From: Roseateles sp. DAIF2
Lineage (GTDB): Bacteria; Pseudomonadota; Gammaproteobacteria; Burkholderiales; Burkholderiaceae_C
Reading direction: 5' to 3'
Length of the DNA stretch: 64,000 nucleotides
NCBI RefSeq assembly: GCF_015624425.1
Contig: NZ_CP049919.1
Span: 3,348,001-3,412,000 of the forward strand
A program made the translations under genes and the position numbers. Positions 1-9,132 of the stretch are shown piece after piece. How positions within the stretch are numbered: the stretch's first letter is position 1; each line of letters begins with the position of its first letter. The notes below the pieces were generated by a model. That model searched no databases, was not told the DNA's origin, and worked only from the letters and a program-made list of their open reading frames with translations.

Positions 1-774
1 GACCTGGCCCAGCATCGGCGGATCCAGGCGGATCACCGCCTGGTCGCTGCGCGCCGCGATCTGCAGCTGCAGGCGGTCGCCCAGCACCTGCATCAGCGGC
101 TGCTGCCATTGGCGCGGCTCGCCCTTCAGCTCCAGCCGCGGTTCGCCGGCCGCGCCGCGCGGCGCGGTGTCGGGCTTGGCGAGCACCGGGCTCAGCTCGG
201 GCGGCAGCGCGAAGAGGGCATCGCCGGCCTCGGCCGGGGCCGCCGGTGCCAGCTCGGCGAGGTCACCGCTGCTGCCACCGCGGCCGATCTGCTCGGCCAG
301 GGCCGGCAGCGCGGCGCCGGGCAGGGGCGCTGCGGTCTGGGGGGCCTGGGCGGCTACCGGGCGCGACGTCGGCAGCACTGCGGCCGGAGCCGAGACCGGA
401 TTCGCCAGCAGGCCCAGCGCGGCCAGCGCATAGGCGCTCTGCGGATCCAGCGTGGGGCTTTCTTCGGCGCCCTCCTCGCCTGCCTCGGCGCGCGGCAGCG
501 GATCGACCGGCAGGGCCGGCTCACCCAGCACCAGCGGCGCGGCCTGGCCCGGCAAGACCGGCTGCTGCGCCTCGGTCGCGGGCTGCGCGGGCGCAGCGGC
601 CTGGCCGGCCAGATCGAGCAGGACGCCGGCCTGCTGGGCGGCCAGCGCGCCGGCAAAACCGTTGCCGGCGGCGGTGGGCAAGGCGACCGGCGCGCCGGCC
701 AGCAGCGCGGCGTTGGCGCCGGGCAGCAGGCCGGTGGGCAATGCCGGCGCGGTGTTCAGCAGCAGATGGCTCAT
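1..774 (-). CDS. fliK: Flagellar hook-length control protein FliK (N-terminal part)
   Basis: First 258 codons of a gene that runs off the left edge. FliK is exported through the flagellar gate, senses hook length and switches FlhB from rod/hook to filament substrates. The visible part is Ala/Pro-rich and low in complexity, usual for FliK N-termini. The last residues before the edge (RSDQAVIRLDPPMLGQ) match the start of the conserved Flg_hook C-terminal domain, which fixes the identity. The ATG at 774 overlaps the fliT stop (ATGA), so translation is probably coupled. It is the last visible gene of the fliE-to-fliK operon. Full length cannot be judged. Confidence 0.85.
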   Translation of the reverse strand, partial: MSHLLLNTAPALPTGLLPGANAALLAGAPVALPTAAGNGFAGALAAQQAGVLLDLAGQAAAPAQPATEAQQPVLPGQAAPLVLGEPALPVDPLPRAEAGEEGAEESPTLDPQSAYALAALGLLANPVSAPAAVLPTSRPVAAQAPQTAAPLPGAALPALAEQIGRGGSSGDLAELAPAAPAEAGDALFALPPELSPVLAKPDTAPRGAAGEPRLELKGEPRQWQQPLMQVLGDRLQLQIAARSDQAVIRLDPPMLGQV

Positions 775-1133
775 GCGCGGGCTCCCGGGAGATGTTGTTG
801 TTCTTCGTCGTCGCCCGCGCTGCCGTCCCAGCCGGTGCTCTCGGCATAGGCCTGCCAGCGGTCGCGGCCCTGGCGCATCAGCTCCAGGGTCTCGCCCAGA
901 TTGCGCATCTCGGCGGCGCAGAACTCGCGCACCTGGGTGTGTACCTGCTTCAGCAGGTCCAGGGCCTGGCGTTCGGCGGGGTTCCAGCCGGCCAGGGAGG
1001 GCCATTGGCGCAGCGCGGCGGCCAGCTCCGCGTCCAGGCGGGCCACGGCCTGCCAGTCGCGGTTGCGGCTCGCCTCGCGCAGGCCCTGGGCCCACAGGCG
1101 CAGCTGGTTCTGCTTATCCACGCACGGCTCCAT
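771..1133 (-). CDS. fliT: FliT-like flagellar chaperone
   Basis: A 120-residue, largely helical acidic protein between fliS and fliK. FliT-type proteins chaperone the cap protein FliD and dock to the export apparatus. The identity rests on size, helical character (runs such as RQALDLLKQVHTQVREF) and position after fliD-fliS; there is no invariant motif to point to. The start ATG at 1133 is inside fliS (20-base overlap) and the stop overlaps the fliK start. In lateral clusters this slot is called lafD, so a lateral-specific chaperone is the alternative name. Recognition as FliT is moderate. Confidence 0.65.
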   Translation of the reverse strand: MEPCVDKQNQLRLWAQGLREASRNRDWQAVARLDAELAAALRQWPSLAGWNPAERQALDLLKQVHTQVREFCAAEMRNLGETLELMRQGRDRWQAYAESTGWDGSAGDDEEQQHLPGARA

Positions 1134-1512
1134 GGCGGTCGTGGATGCCCTGCCAGCCGGTGCGGATCTCGGCCAGCAGCTGGACCACCTCGTCGATGAT
1201 CTCGACCTTGAGCTCGGCGCCGGCGCGGTAGAGGCGCTCGGCGCAGTAGTCGTAGAGGCGGGCGAGGTTCTGCACGACCTCGCCGCCGGCCTCCATGTCC
1301 AGCGCGCTGGACATGCCGTTGATGATGCTGACGCACTTCTCCAGGCTGGCCGCCTTGAGCTCGTAACGACGGCCCTCGATATGGGCCCGGGCACGGGCCA
1401 GCTCATCGAGCAGACCATCCATCAGCACCAGCACGAGCTGCACCGGCGAGGCTTGGGTGGTCTGGGCCTTGAGATTGACGGCTTGGTAGCTTTGGTAGGC
1501 GTCGTAGGTCAT
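1114..1512 (-). CDS. fliS: Flagellin chaperone FliS
   Basis: A 132-residue export chaperone that binds the flagellin C-terminus in the cytosol and prevents premature polymerisation. It has the family hallmark near the N-terminus (MTYDAYQSYQAVNLKAQT), followed by the helical bundle with the conserved LVLVLMDGLLDEL and ALDMEAGGEVVQNLARLYDY segments. Length is normal for FliS. It lies 11 bases after fliD and overlaps fliT. In this window its client would be the three flagellins at 19.8-21.7 and 59.6-60.5 kb. Confidence 0.92.
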   Translation of the reverse strand: MTYDAYQSYQAVNLKAQTTQASPVQLVLVLMDGLLDELARARAHIEGRRYELKAASLEKCVSIINGMSSALDMEAGGEVVQNLARLYDYCAERLYRAGAELKVEIIDEVVQLLAEIRTGWQGIHDRHGAVRG

Positions 1513-1523
1513 CTTGCGTGGGT

Positions 1524-2891
1524 CTAGGTGCCCAGCGCATTGAACAGATTGCCGGTCTCGCTCATGCGGGACTGCACCTGCTGCAATGCGGTGAACTGCT
1601 TGAGATAACGCTGGTACATGGTGTCGTACTGCGTGTCGAGCCGGGTCTGGCGCGCGTTCAGCGCCTTCTGCTGGGTCTGCACCGAGGTCTGGCGCTGCTG
1701 GATCTGACCCTTGGTGCTGCTGGTCCATTTGTCCAGCTGCGCCGCGAAGGCGCCCATCAGGCCGCTTGGCGCCGCGGTCGCGGTGCTGCCGAACACGGTG
1801 TCCAGCGCGTCCGGCTTGGCGGCCAGGGTCTTCTCCAGCTTCTTGCTGTCCAGGCTCAGCTGGCCGCTGCGGTCGGCATTGATGCCGAGGTCGCGCAGGG
1901 TCAGGCCGCCGAATTCCTGGCGCAGGATGCCGCCCAGCCGGTTGCGCAGCGAGCGCACGCCAGCGTCCGAGGCGAAGGCGGCCGGAGCCGTGCCGTCCTT
2001 GCCGACCGCGGTCAGCTCGTCCAGCGTCTTTTCCAGCGTGTTGTAGGCGTCGATGAAGGTCTTGATATTGGCCGAGGTGGCGCCGTCGTCCTTGGCAACG
2101 CTCAGCACCGCGGCGGCGGAGCCGTTCGCCTGGGCCTTCTTGAGCGTGACGGTGACGCCCGGGATCGCGGTCAGCTGGTTGCTGCCCTGCTGGATGCGGG
2201 TGCCGGTGTTCTGCTCGCCCAGCCAGACCACGGCGTCCTGCGCCGCGACCAGCTCCTTGGGCGCGGCGCCCAGCTTGTCGCGCAGCGCGCCGGCCGGCAG
2301 GCCGGTGACGTCCAGGCTGACCTTGCCGCCCTCGCCGCTGACGCCCGAGCCCAGCATCAGCTGGGACTGGCCGCCGACGGTGACGATCTGGGCGCTGACC
2401 TTGCCGCCGTTGCCGGAGGCCTGGTTGATCGCGCGCGCCAGCTCGACCTGGGACAGGGTCTTGTTGCCGTCGGAATCGGCATTGGCCAGGTTGACGACGA
2501 AGTTGCCGCCATTGGCCAGCTTGACCGTCATGTTCAGCGGACCGGCCGGCCAGGCGGAGATGTCCTCCGGCGGCAGGTTCTCGAACGCCACTTGGTGGCT
2601 GGTCGCCACGCGCTCGACGAAGATCGGATAGCTGCCGGGGATCGCGGCGGCATTGGCCTCGGCCGTGCCCAGCGCGGTATCGGAGAAGGCGGCGCTGCGC
2701 TGCTGCAGGCCCTTCTTGTTCGAGAGGCCGTCCATGGCCGAGTCGAAGGCCTTCAGCGCGCTCTGCAGCTTGCTCAGGGCGGTCGAGGTGGCCTGGGCGC
2801 TCTTGGTCTGCGCGGTCAGCAGGGCGCGGGCGGACTGGGTATAGGCGGTGGCCAGGTTGGTGGCCAGGGTGGACGGGTCGATGCTAGCCAT
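1524..2891 (-). CDS. fliD: Flagellar filament cap protein FliD
   Basis: A 455-residue cap protein (HAP2) that sits at the filament tip and folds incoming flagellin. The N-terminal segment (about residues 1-100) has the FliD_N pattern. The C-terminal 100 residues are heptad-like (QLDKWTSSTKGQIQQRQTSV, then LDTQYDTMYQRYLKQFTALQ), typical of FliD_C. The start ATG at 2891 was chosen because AGGAG lies 8 bases upstream. A 65-base gap separates it from fliJ, so an internal promoter is possible but none is evident. fliD inside the fliE operon, followed by fliS and fliT, is a lateral-type arrangement. Confidence 0.93.
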   Translation of the reverse strand: MASIDPSTLATNLATAYTQSARALLTAQTKSAQATSTALSKLQSALKAFDSAMDGLSNKKGLQQRSAAFSDTALGTAEANAAAIPGSYPIFVERVATSHQVAFENLPPEDISAWPAGPLNMTVKLANGGNFVVNLANADSDGNKTLSQVELARAINQASGNGGKVSAQIVTVGGQSQLMLGSGVSGEGGKVSLDVTGLPAGALRDKLGAAPKELVAAQDAVVWLGEQNTGTRIQQGSNQLTAIPGVTVTLKKAQANGSAAAVLSVAKDDGATSANIKTFIDAYNTLEKTLDELTAVGKDGTAPAAFASDAGVRSLRNRLGGILRQEFGGLTLRDLGINADRSGQLSLDSKKLEKTLAAKPDALDTVFGSTATAAPSGLMGAFAAQLDKWTSSTKGQIQQRQTSVQTQQKALNARQTRLDTQYDTMYQRYLKQFTALQQVQSRMSETGNLFNALGT

Positions 2892-2956
2892 GGCAAGCTC
2901 CTGCAAGGTGGTCGGTGGGACTTCCTTGCCAGAAGGCGACGGCCGGGCGGGCGGGC

Positions 2957-3412
2957 TTAAATCGGCGCATCGAAGCCTCCCGGGGTGGAGCGCTGCCAGA
3001 CCTGGCCGGCCAGATCGTCCTGCTGCTTCTGCTCGCGGCGCTGGCTTTCGCGCAGGGCCTGGGCGCTCATGCGCGCCAGCAGCTGGCCATAGGCCTCCTG
3101 CTTGCGGGCCACCTCCAGCATCGCCTGGCGCTGCACCGCCATGTCGGCCTCGTGCAGGGCCAGGTCCTGGCGCTGCTGCTCGGCCCATTGCATCACCGCC
3201 TGCTTGTAGACGGCGTTGTTGGCGGCCAGGGTCGGCACCGCGGCGCCGGTCGGGCCGATCTGGGCGTTCAGCTGCTCAAGGCGCTGCACCGTCGAGGCAT
3301 AGCGCGCGCGCAGCTGCTCCTGGGTCGCCAGCTTGGCCTGGTAGCGCTCCAGCTCGCGCTCGCGCAGCTCGATCAGCTGGGCCAGGCTCTGTTTCATGTG
3401 CTGCGTGTTCAT
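2957..3412 (-). CDS. fliJ: Flagellar export protein FliJ
   Basis: A 151-residue, almost entirely coiled-coil protein rich in Gln, Arg and Glu. FliJ is the central stalk of the FliI hexamer, resembling the gamma subunit of F-ATPase, and links the ATPase to FlhA. Recognition rests on length, the uninterrupted amphipathic helices (LIELRERELERYQAKLATQE) and position directly after fliI with an ATGA overlap. Sequence conservation in FliJ is weak, so context carries much of the weight. Confidence 0.85.
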   Translation of the reverse strand: MNTQHMKQSLAQLIELRERELERYQAKLATQEQLRARYASTVQRLEQLNAQIGPTGAAVPTLAANNAVYKQAVMQWAEQQRQDLALHEADMAVQRQAMLEVARKQEAYGQLLARMSAQALRESQRREQKQQDDLAGQVWQRSTPGGFDAPI

Positions 3413-4719
3413 GCCAGCAGGGCCTCCAGCTGCTGCAGGGTCGCGTCCAGCGGCGCGGCCTCGTTGACGCCCTGGTGCAGGAAGGCCTCGATGCGCGGGA
3501 ACAGCGCCACCGCGCGGTCGGTCAGCGGGTCGGCGCCGGGCACATAGGCGCCCAGCGGCATCAGCTCGCGCACCTGCTCGTAGCGCGCCATCAGGGACTT
3601 CAGCTGGCGCGCGGCCTGCTGCTGGCCCTTGCTGGCGACCAGGGCCATGCAGCGGCTGATCGACTGGGCGACGTCGATCGCCGGGTAATGGCCGCGCTCG
3701 GCCAGCGCGCGCGACAGCACGATATGGCCGTCCAGGATCGCGCGGGCGGTGTCGACCACCGGATCCTGCTGGTCGTCACCCTCGGCGAGCACGGTGTAGA
3801 TCGCGCTCATGCTGCCCTCGGGATGCTCGCCGTTGCCGGCGCTTTCCACCAGCTCGGGCAGCACGGAGAAGACGGAGGGCGGGTAGCCGCGCGTGGCGGG
3901 TGGCTCGCCCAGGGCCAGCGCGACCTCGCGCTTGGCCATCGCGTAGCGGGTCAGCGAATCGACCAGCAGCAGCACGTGCTGGCCCTGATCGCGGTAATGG
4001 GCGGCGATCGTGTGGCACAGCTCGGTGGCGCGCATGCGCATCAGCGGCGACTCGTCGGCCGGCGCCACCACCACCACCGCGCGGGCCAGGCCGGCCTCGC
4101 CCAGGCTCAGGTCGATGAACTCGCGCACCTCGCGGCCGCGCTCGCCGATCAGGCCCACCACCACCACATCGGCGACGGTCTGGCGCGTGATCAGGCCCAG
4201 CAGCACGCTCTTGCCCACGCCGGAGCCGGCCATCAGGCCGACGCGCTGGCCGCGGCCCAGGCTCAGCAGGCCGTTGATCGCGCGCACGCCGACATCCAGC
4301 GGCTCATGCACCGGGGTCTTCTTCAGCGGGTTGACCTTGGGCGGCTGGCTCGGCAGCGGATGCTCGCCGGAGAGGCGCCCCAGGCCGTCGATCGGTTCGC
4401 CCAGGCCGTTGACGATGCGCCCCAGCCAGGCCGGACCGATCAGCGGCGCGCGCCCCTCGGGCGCCGGCAGCACGCGCGCGCCGGTGGCCAGGCCCTCGGG
4501 CTTCTTGAACGGCATCAGATAGGACACCTGGTCGCGGAAACCCACCACCTGGGCCGCGATCCATTCGCCGCCGTCGGCCTCGATCATGCAGCGCTGGCCG
4601 GTGCGCAGCGCGCAGCCGACGCTTTCCAGCAGCAGGCCGGACGCGCCGACCAGGCGGCCGGTGGGCGTGGCCACCGGCACCTCGCCCAGCTCGACACGAC
4701 GCAGCGCGGCGGCGATCAT
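3409..4719 (-). CDS. fliI: Flagellum-specific ATPase FliI
   Basis: A 436-residue cytosolic ATPase that energises and orders export of flagellar substrates. Visible features in order: N-terminal beta domain (1-95), Walker A at about 164-171 (AGSGVGKS), the GERGRE motif at 192-197 with the catalytic Glu, Walker B around 249-254 (VLLLVD), then SLTRYA. The C-terminal substrate-docking part ends in a Leu-rich helix. Length is normal. The ATG at 4719 was preferred because it overlaps the fliH stop; an upstream extension would run into fliH. Confidence 0.96.
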   Translation of the reverse strand: MIAAALRRVELGEVPVATPTGRLVGASGLLLESVGCALRTGQRCMIEADGGEWIAAQVVGFRDQVSYLMPFKKPEGLATGARVLPAPEGRAPLIGPAWLGRIVNGLGEPIDGLGRLSGEHPLPSQPPKVNPLKKTPVHEPLDVGVRAINGLLSLGRGQRVGLMAGSGVGKSVLLGLITRQTVADVVVVGLIGERGREVREFIDLSLGEAGLARAVVVVAPADESPLMRMRATELCHTIAAHYRDQGQHVLLLVDSLTRYAMAKREVALALGEPPATRGYPPSVFSVLPELVESAGNGEHPEGSMSAIYTVLAEGDDQQDPVVDTARAILDGHIVLSRALAERGHYPAIDVAQSISRCMALVASKGQQQAARQLKSLMARYEQVRELMPLGAYVPGADPLTDRAVALFPRIEAFLHQGVNEAAPLDATLQQLEALLA

Positions 4720-5390
4720 CAGGCGTTCTCCCCCGCGTGATCCAGCACCTGGGCCTTGACCTGGCTCATGCAGGCCTCCAGGCGCTGGCGGCAGCCGGCA
4801 TCGGCCTCGCGGCCGCCGGCCAGCAGGCGGCATTCACCGCTTTCCAGCTTGGGATCGGGCAGCAGGGTCCAGTCCTGGACGCGCTCCGGTGCCAGGTCCT
4901 GCAGGCGGCGCAGGTCCTCGGGATTCAGATAGACCTCGACGCCCTCGCGGCGCACCGGCATGCTGCTCAGGGTCTCGTCGACCAGGGCCAGCAGCTGGGT
5001 CGGCTGCAGGGTCAGCTCGGCGCGGATCACCTGGCGCGACACCTTCTCGACCAGCTCGACCACCTCCTTGCGCAGCGCGCCCTGGAAGTCGGACTGCAGC
5101 TGCTTGAGCTCGGCGAACAGCGCGTCGACCGGCTTGGCCAGACCGCCGAAGCGCTCATGCATCTCGCGCCGCCCCTGTTCGCGCCCCTGCTCGCGGCCCT
5201 CGGCCTGCGCGGCCTCGGCACCGGACTGCAGGCCGCTGGCATAGCCTTCCTCGTAGCCCTTGGACAGGCCTTCCTGGAAGCCCTGAGCCAGGCTCTCCTG
5301 CAGCTGGGCCGGTGAGCTGTTGGCCAGCTCGCGGCTGGCGTTCAGCTGGGCCAGCGGCGGGAAGCGGTGCGGGCGCGGGGTGGGCTTCAT
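4719..5390 (-). CDS. fliH: Flagellar export regulator FliH
   Basis: A 223-residue peripheral-stalk protein that binds FliI and tethers it to the C-ring. The middle has the FliH Gly-repeat helix (about residues 35-75: GFQEGLSKGYEEGYASGLQS, then several G-rich turns), which is the best family signature. The C-terminal half resembles the V/F-ATPase E/delta-type domain (VELVEKVSRQVIRAEL and VEVYLNPEDLRRL). It overlaps fliG upstream and fliI downstream by ATGA. Length is typical. Confidence 0.9.
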   Translation of the reverse strand: MKPTPRPHRFPPLAQLNASRELANSSPAQLQESLAQGFQEGLSKGYEEGYASGLQSGAEAAQAEGREQGREQGRREMHERFGGLAKPVDALFAELKQLQSDFQGALRKEVVELVEKVSRQVIRAELTLQPTQLLALVDETLSSMPVRREGVEVYLNPEDLRRLQDLAPERVQDWTLLPDPKLESGECRLLAGGREADAGCRQRLEACMSQVKAQVLDHAGENA

Positions 5391-6415
5391 TCGACGGTGG
5401 CCTCGGCGAACAGCTGCACCTGGATCTCCCCGGCATCGACCAGGGCCTTGACCTGGGCCATCACCTCGTTGCGCGCCGCCTCGGCGCGCGACAGCGGCAC
5501 CGGGCCGCTGCGGCGGATCAGGTCCTCGAAGCTCTGCGCCTGGCGGCGCGGCATCGCGGCCAGGATGGCGTCGCGCACCTTGGCCTCGGCGCCCTTCAGC
5601 GCCACGGCCCACAGCTCGATCGGCACTTCCTCGATCACGCGGGTCAGCACGCTCTCGCTCTGGCGCGACAGGATGAAGAAGTCGTACATGCTGACCTCGA
5701 TCTCGCTGACCACCTCGGGGTCATGCGCGCGCAGCAGCTCGACCATCTGCTGGCGCTCGGCCGGCAGGCGGTTCAGGATCTCGGCCACCTGGCGCACGCC
5801 CTCGACGCTGGCGCCCTGCTGGCCCAGGCCGGCCAGGCAGCGCTCGACCAGCAGCTCCAGCTCGCCCAGCAGCTCGGCGTCGACCTCGGTCAGGCGCGCC
5901 ACGTTCAGCAGCACCAGGTCACGGCCGGCCTCGGGCAGGGCCGCGATCACGTCGCTGGCCAAGGTGGCCGGCAGGAAGGCCAGGAACACCGCCTGCATGC
6001 GCACATGCTCGTCGGCGATATGGTCGGCCAGCCATTTCGGCGAGGCCCATTGCAGGCGCTGCATCTTGGGACGGATCGCGTCGCCGTAGATGTTGTTCAG
6101 CACGCTGGTCGCGATGTCGCCGCCCAGCGCCAGGTCCAGCGAGCGCTTCAGGTAGCTGCGCGAGGCGCCATGCACCCCGCTCTGCTCACGGTAGTCGTCG
6201 AAGAAGTTCTGCAGCGCGGTCTTGACCCAGTCGACCTTGATGCCGCTCAGGCGCGACATCACCTGGGTCACGCCCAGCAGCTCCTCGCGCGACAGGCAGC
6301 GCAGCACCGCCGCGGCGGGCTCCTCGCCCATGCTCAGCAGCACGATGGCGGCGCGCTCGACCGGGCTCAGGCCTGCGGCGCTGGCCGCGGGAATGAAGTC
6401 GTCGGTGTCAAGCAT
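5387..6415 (-). CDS. fliG: Flagellar motor switch protein FliG
   Basis: A 342-residue rotor protein that binds the MS ring at its N-terminus, FliM through its middle domain and the stator through its C-terminus. Typical segments are visible: LSPVERAAIVLLSMGEE near residue 16, the middle armadillo region and the C-terminal VALKGAEAKVRDAILAAMP stretch. Two departures: the EHPQ motif of the middle domain, used for FliM contact, reads EHVR, and several charged torque-helix positions differ from E. coli FliG. Such divergence is known in lateral-type motors. It overlaps fliF by 8 bases. Confidence 0.93.
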   Translation of the reverse strand: MLDTDDFIPAASAAGLSPVERAAIVLLSMGEEPAAAVLRCLSREELLGVTQVMSRLSGIKVDWVKTALQNFFDDYREQSGVHGASRSYLKRSLDLALGGDIATSVLNNIYGDAIRPKMQRLQWASPKWLADHIADEHVRMQAVFLAFLPATLASDVIAALPEAGRDLVLLNVARLTEVDAELLGELELLVERCLAGLGQQGASVEGVRQVAEILNRLPAERQQMVELLRAHDPEVVSEIEVSMYDFFILSRQSESVLTRVIEEVPIELWAVALKGAEAKVRDAILAAMPRRQAQSFEDLIRRSGPVPLSRAEAARNEVMAQVKALVDAGEIQVQLFAEATVE

Positions 6416-8120
6416 TTTTCTTCTGCACCCATTGCTTCACCACCTCGGCAACGCGCTCCGGCTCCTTGGCCGCCAGCACCTTCAGGTGGTCCACCAACAC
6501 ATCCACCGGCGAGCCGGGGGGCGGCAATTCATAGTTCTCCAGCAGCGGCACCACGGACATCGGCCGCTCGGCGGCGGCGGTCGGCGCGGGCAGGCCCGGC
6601 GCGGCCGCCTCGCCCAGCGGCGCTGGCAGCTCGGGCGCGGCGCCATTGATGGCGGTAGCACCCGGCAGCGCGGCCGGCTCCAGCGGGGTCAGGCCTTGCC
6701 CCGGCGTGGCGACGCGCGGGCCCAGGGCCTGCTGCGCCAGGCGCAGCAGCGGGCGGGCCAGCAGCAGATAGCCCAGCAAGGCGGCCAGGGCATAGGCGGT
6801 CCAGCCGCCGATGTCGACCAGGTTGTCGCGCTGCTCGTACCAGGGCGCGGCGGCCACCGGGCGCGGGAAGCTCAGGGTCGAGACCGCCAGCTTGTCACCA
6901 CGCTCCGCATTGATGCCCAGGCCGTTGTTCAGCAGGCGCTCGACCTTGCCCAGGTCCTCGGGGGTCCAAGCCTTGGCGCCACCGGGCGCGGCGGCGTTGT
7001 TCAGCACCACGGCCACCGACAGGCGGGCCAGGCGGCCGCGGCTCTTCTTGACCTGGGTGATGCTGCGATCGTAGGCGTACTGGCGCGTCGCGGCATTCTT
7101 GCGCGCGGTGCTGGCATTGGCGTTGGCATCGGCCGGCGCCGAGGCGGACGGGTCCGGCGCATTGACCGGGCGGTTCGACAGCGAGCCGGGGATGCCCAGC
7201 GCGATGCGCTCGCGGTCCTGCTCCTCGCGCATCGCCTCGTTGGTCAGCTTGGGCGAGTCGCCGTACTGTTCGCGGGTCTCCTGCACGCGGTCGTTGTCGA
7301 CCTCGGCGGTGACGCTGAGCTTGTAGTTCTCATCGCCCAGCACCGGCGCCAGCAGGTCGCGCACATTGCGGCGCACCTCGTCCTGGTAGCGCTTGGCGGC
7401 CTCGTTGCCCTGGTTGGCCTCGAAGCCCTCGCTCAGGTCGACGCGCGCCGACAGCAGGTTGCCGGCCTGGTCCACCAGGCTGATGCGCGAGGGCTCGAGG
7501 CTGGCGACGCTGCCGGCCACCAGGTTGATCGCGGCGGCGATCTGCTCGTTGGACAGGCTGCGGCCCGGGCGCAGGGTCAGCACCACCGAGGCCGAGCTCT
7601 TCTGGCCGTCGGACAGCACGAAGGAGCTGGACTTGGCGATCGACAGATGCACGCGGGCGCTCTCGACCGCGTCCAGGCTCATCATGCTCTGCGCCAGCTC
7701 GCCCTCCAGGCCGCGGCGAAAGCGCACGTCCTGCACGAACTGGCTGACGCCCAGCGGGTCGTTCTTGTCCATCAGCTCCAGGCCGGCCGGCAGCTTGGCG
7801 ACCACGCCCTTGGCGGCCAGCAGCATACGCACATGGCCCAGCTGGCCCTCGGGCACCAGCACCTGGCCGGTCTCGGGATGCAGGCGGTAGGCGATGCGCT
7901 CGGCATCCAGCACGGCCAGCATCTCGCCCGAGGCGACGCGCTCGCGAGCGCCGAACACCGGCTTGTAGGTCGACTGATCGCGCCACAGCAGCATCAGCAC
8001 CAGCGCGGTGCCGACGGCGGCCAGCAGCAGCAGCGGCAGCAGGCTCTTGGCGAAGCCCGCGGGCAGGGCCGGGCGGCTCTGCCAGGCGGGCCCGAGGCGG
8101 GCGGTGAGGGATTTCAGCAT
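6408..8120 (-). CDS. fliF: Flagellar MS-ring protein FliF
   Basis: A 570-residue inner-membrane ring protein, the base on which the rotor and export gate assemble. TM1 is at about 26-46. It is followed by periplasmic ring-building motifs (RVHLSIAKSSSFV, then SVVLTLRPGRSLSNEQIAAA), a variable Pro/Ala/Asn-rich linker around residues 310-335, and TM2 at about 460-480. The cytoplasmic tail for FliG binding ends in VDVLVDHLKVLAAKEPERVA. Length is normal. It sits 10 bases after fliE in one operon. Confidence 0.95.
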   Translation of the reverse strand: MLKSLTARLGPAWQSRPALPAGFAKSLLPLLLLAAVGTALVLMLLWRDQSTYKPVFGARERVASGEMLAVLDAERIAYRLHPETGQVLVPEGQLGHVRMLLAAKGVVAKLPAGLELMDKNDPLGVSQFVQDVRFRRGLEGELAQSMMSLDAVESARVHLSIAKSSSFVLSDGQKSSASVVLTLRPGRSLSNEQIAAAINLVAGSVASLEPSRISLVDQAGNLLSARVDLSEGFEANQGNEAAKRYQDEVRRNVRDLLAPVLGDENYKLSVTAEVDNDRVQETREQYGDSPKLTNEAMREEQDRERIALGIPGSLSNRPVNAPDPSASAPADANANASTARKNAATRQYAYDRSITQVKKSRGRLARLSVAVVLNNAAAPGGAKAWTPEDLGKVERLLNNGLGINAERGDKLAVSTLSFPRPVAAAPWYEQRDNLVDIGGWTAYALAALLGYLLLARPLLRLAQQALGPRVATPGQGLTPLEPAALPGATAINGAAPELPAPLGEAAAPGLPAPTAAAERPMSVVPLLENYELPPPGSPVDVLVDHLKVLAAKEPERVAEVVKQWVQKKNA

Positions 8121-8130
8121 GCCGGGGTCC

Positions 8131-8478
8131 TCAGAGCTGCAGCTTGATCAGTTCGTCCACCGCGCCGACCACCTTGTTGCGGACCTGCATCAGCATCGAG
8201 AAGGACAGGCTGGCCTGCTGGCTGGCCAGCATCGCGCCGACCAGGTCGTCGCTCTCGCCGTTCTCGACCGCGGTCATGCGCGCGCCGGCGGCCTGGTCGC
8301 GGGCATCGATGCCGCGCAGGGCCTCGGCCATGCTGTGCGCAAAGCCCGGGGTCGCCGGTTCGCTGCCCGGCTCCGGCAGGCCGGAGGCCAGGCGCAGCGC
8401 GTCCTGTTCCAGGCGCGCCAGTTCGGCTTGCAGGGGACCTGCGCCGAGCTGGGGCGAGACATTGCCGATGGCGGCCAT
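8131..8478 (-). CDS. fliE: Flagellar hook-basal body protein FliE
   Basis: A 115-residue adaptor joining the MS ring to the rod, and the first gene of the leftward operon. The C-terminal half carries the FliE signature (GAMLASQQASLSFSMLMQVR, then VVGAVDELIKLQ). The start at 8478 was chosen over an upstream in-frame ATG at 8532 because AAGGA lies 10 bases before it and the extra residues are not FliE-like. Upstream lie a 7-bp inverted repeat at 8537-8555 and, 650 bases further, the GEMM-I riboswitch. Confidence 0.92.
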   Translation of the reverse strand: MAAIGNVSPQLGAGPLQAELARLEQDALRLASGLPEPGSEPATPGFAHSMAEALRGIDARDQAAGARMTAVENGESDDLVGAMLASQQASLSFSMLMQVRNKVVGAVDELIKLQL

Positions 8479-8536
8479 ATTTGCAATCCTTCGCAGTTTC
8501 CTCGATGGCCGCCAAAATGCAGGCAAAGCCATCCCC

Positions 8537-8555
8537 TTGCCTCATGACGAGGCAA
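8537..8555. promoter_or_regulatory. Inverted repeat upstream of fliE (possible operator)
   Basis: Perfect 7-base arms TTGCCTC and GAGGCAA separated by 5 bases, centred about 68 bases upstream of the fliE start in an AT-rich stretch. The size and spacing fit a dimeric repressor or activator site, and the position fits control of the leftward operon. No T-tract follows, so it is not a terminator. The cognate regulator is not identifiable here. Confidence 0.35.
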
Positions 8556-9132
8556 TCGATAATTAATTCTTGGCTATATCGCAGGTCGCCGCGTGGCGAA
8601 ACGACCGAAGGCGATCAGAAAACTAGGGCGAGACGTATCTCAACACAACAACCCCCTATTACTGCAAAGCCCTCTGTTTATTTCGCATGAGTCTCTTCTG
8701 GATTTGTGAATCAAATATGACCGCAAATCCATGGAAACACATTCATTTTATGGGCGCGGCGGACCTGAACTCTCTCGGATATCGTCAGAACAAAGCCGGG
8801 ATCAAGCCTCTTAATCGGCGAATACTGGCTTTCCCGTGACGCGGCGGTTATAGATCGACCATTTGTGCGTCAGACGCCCAAAATGCCAGAACACGAGAAT
8901 CCCGACCCGGGCACGGACCGGATGCGACGAGCCTGCCCACGGCCGAGCGCGGAGGCCGCGCGGCATCGGTGCTGAGGGAGAGAAGACGTATCGGCTTGCT
9001 CATGGTCGCATCGTCCTGTGAGGAGTGAGGCGGCAAGCCCGGCGAAAGCCGATCGGGTCACAACGGAGCACGGGAGCGCTCCGGCAGGCGAGAGTACCCG
9101 CCGATCCCACGCGGCACGCGGGACCAACAGAC

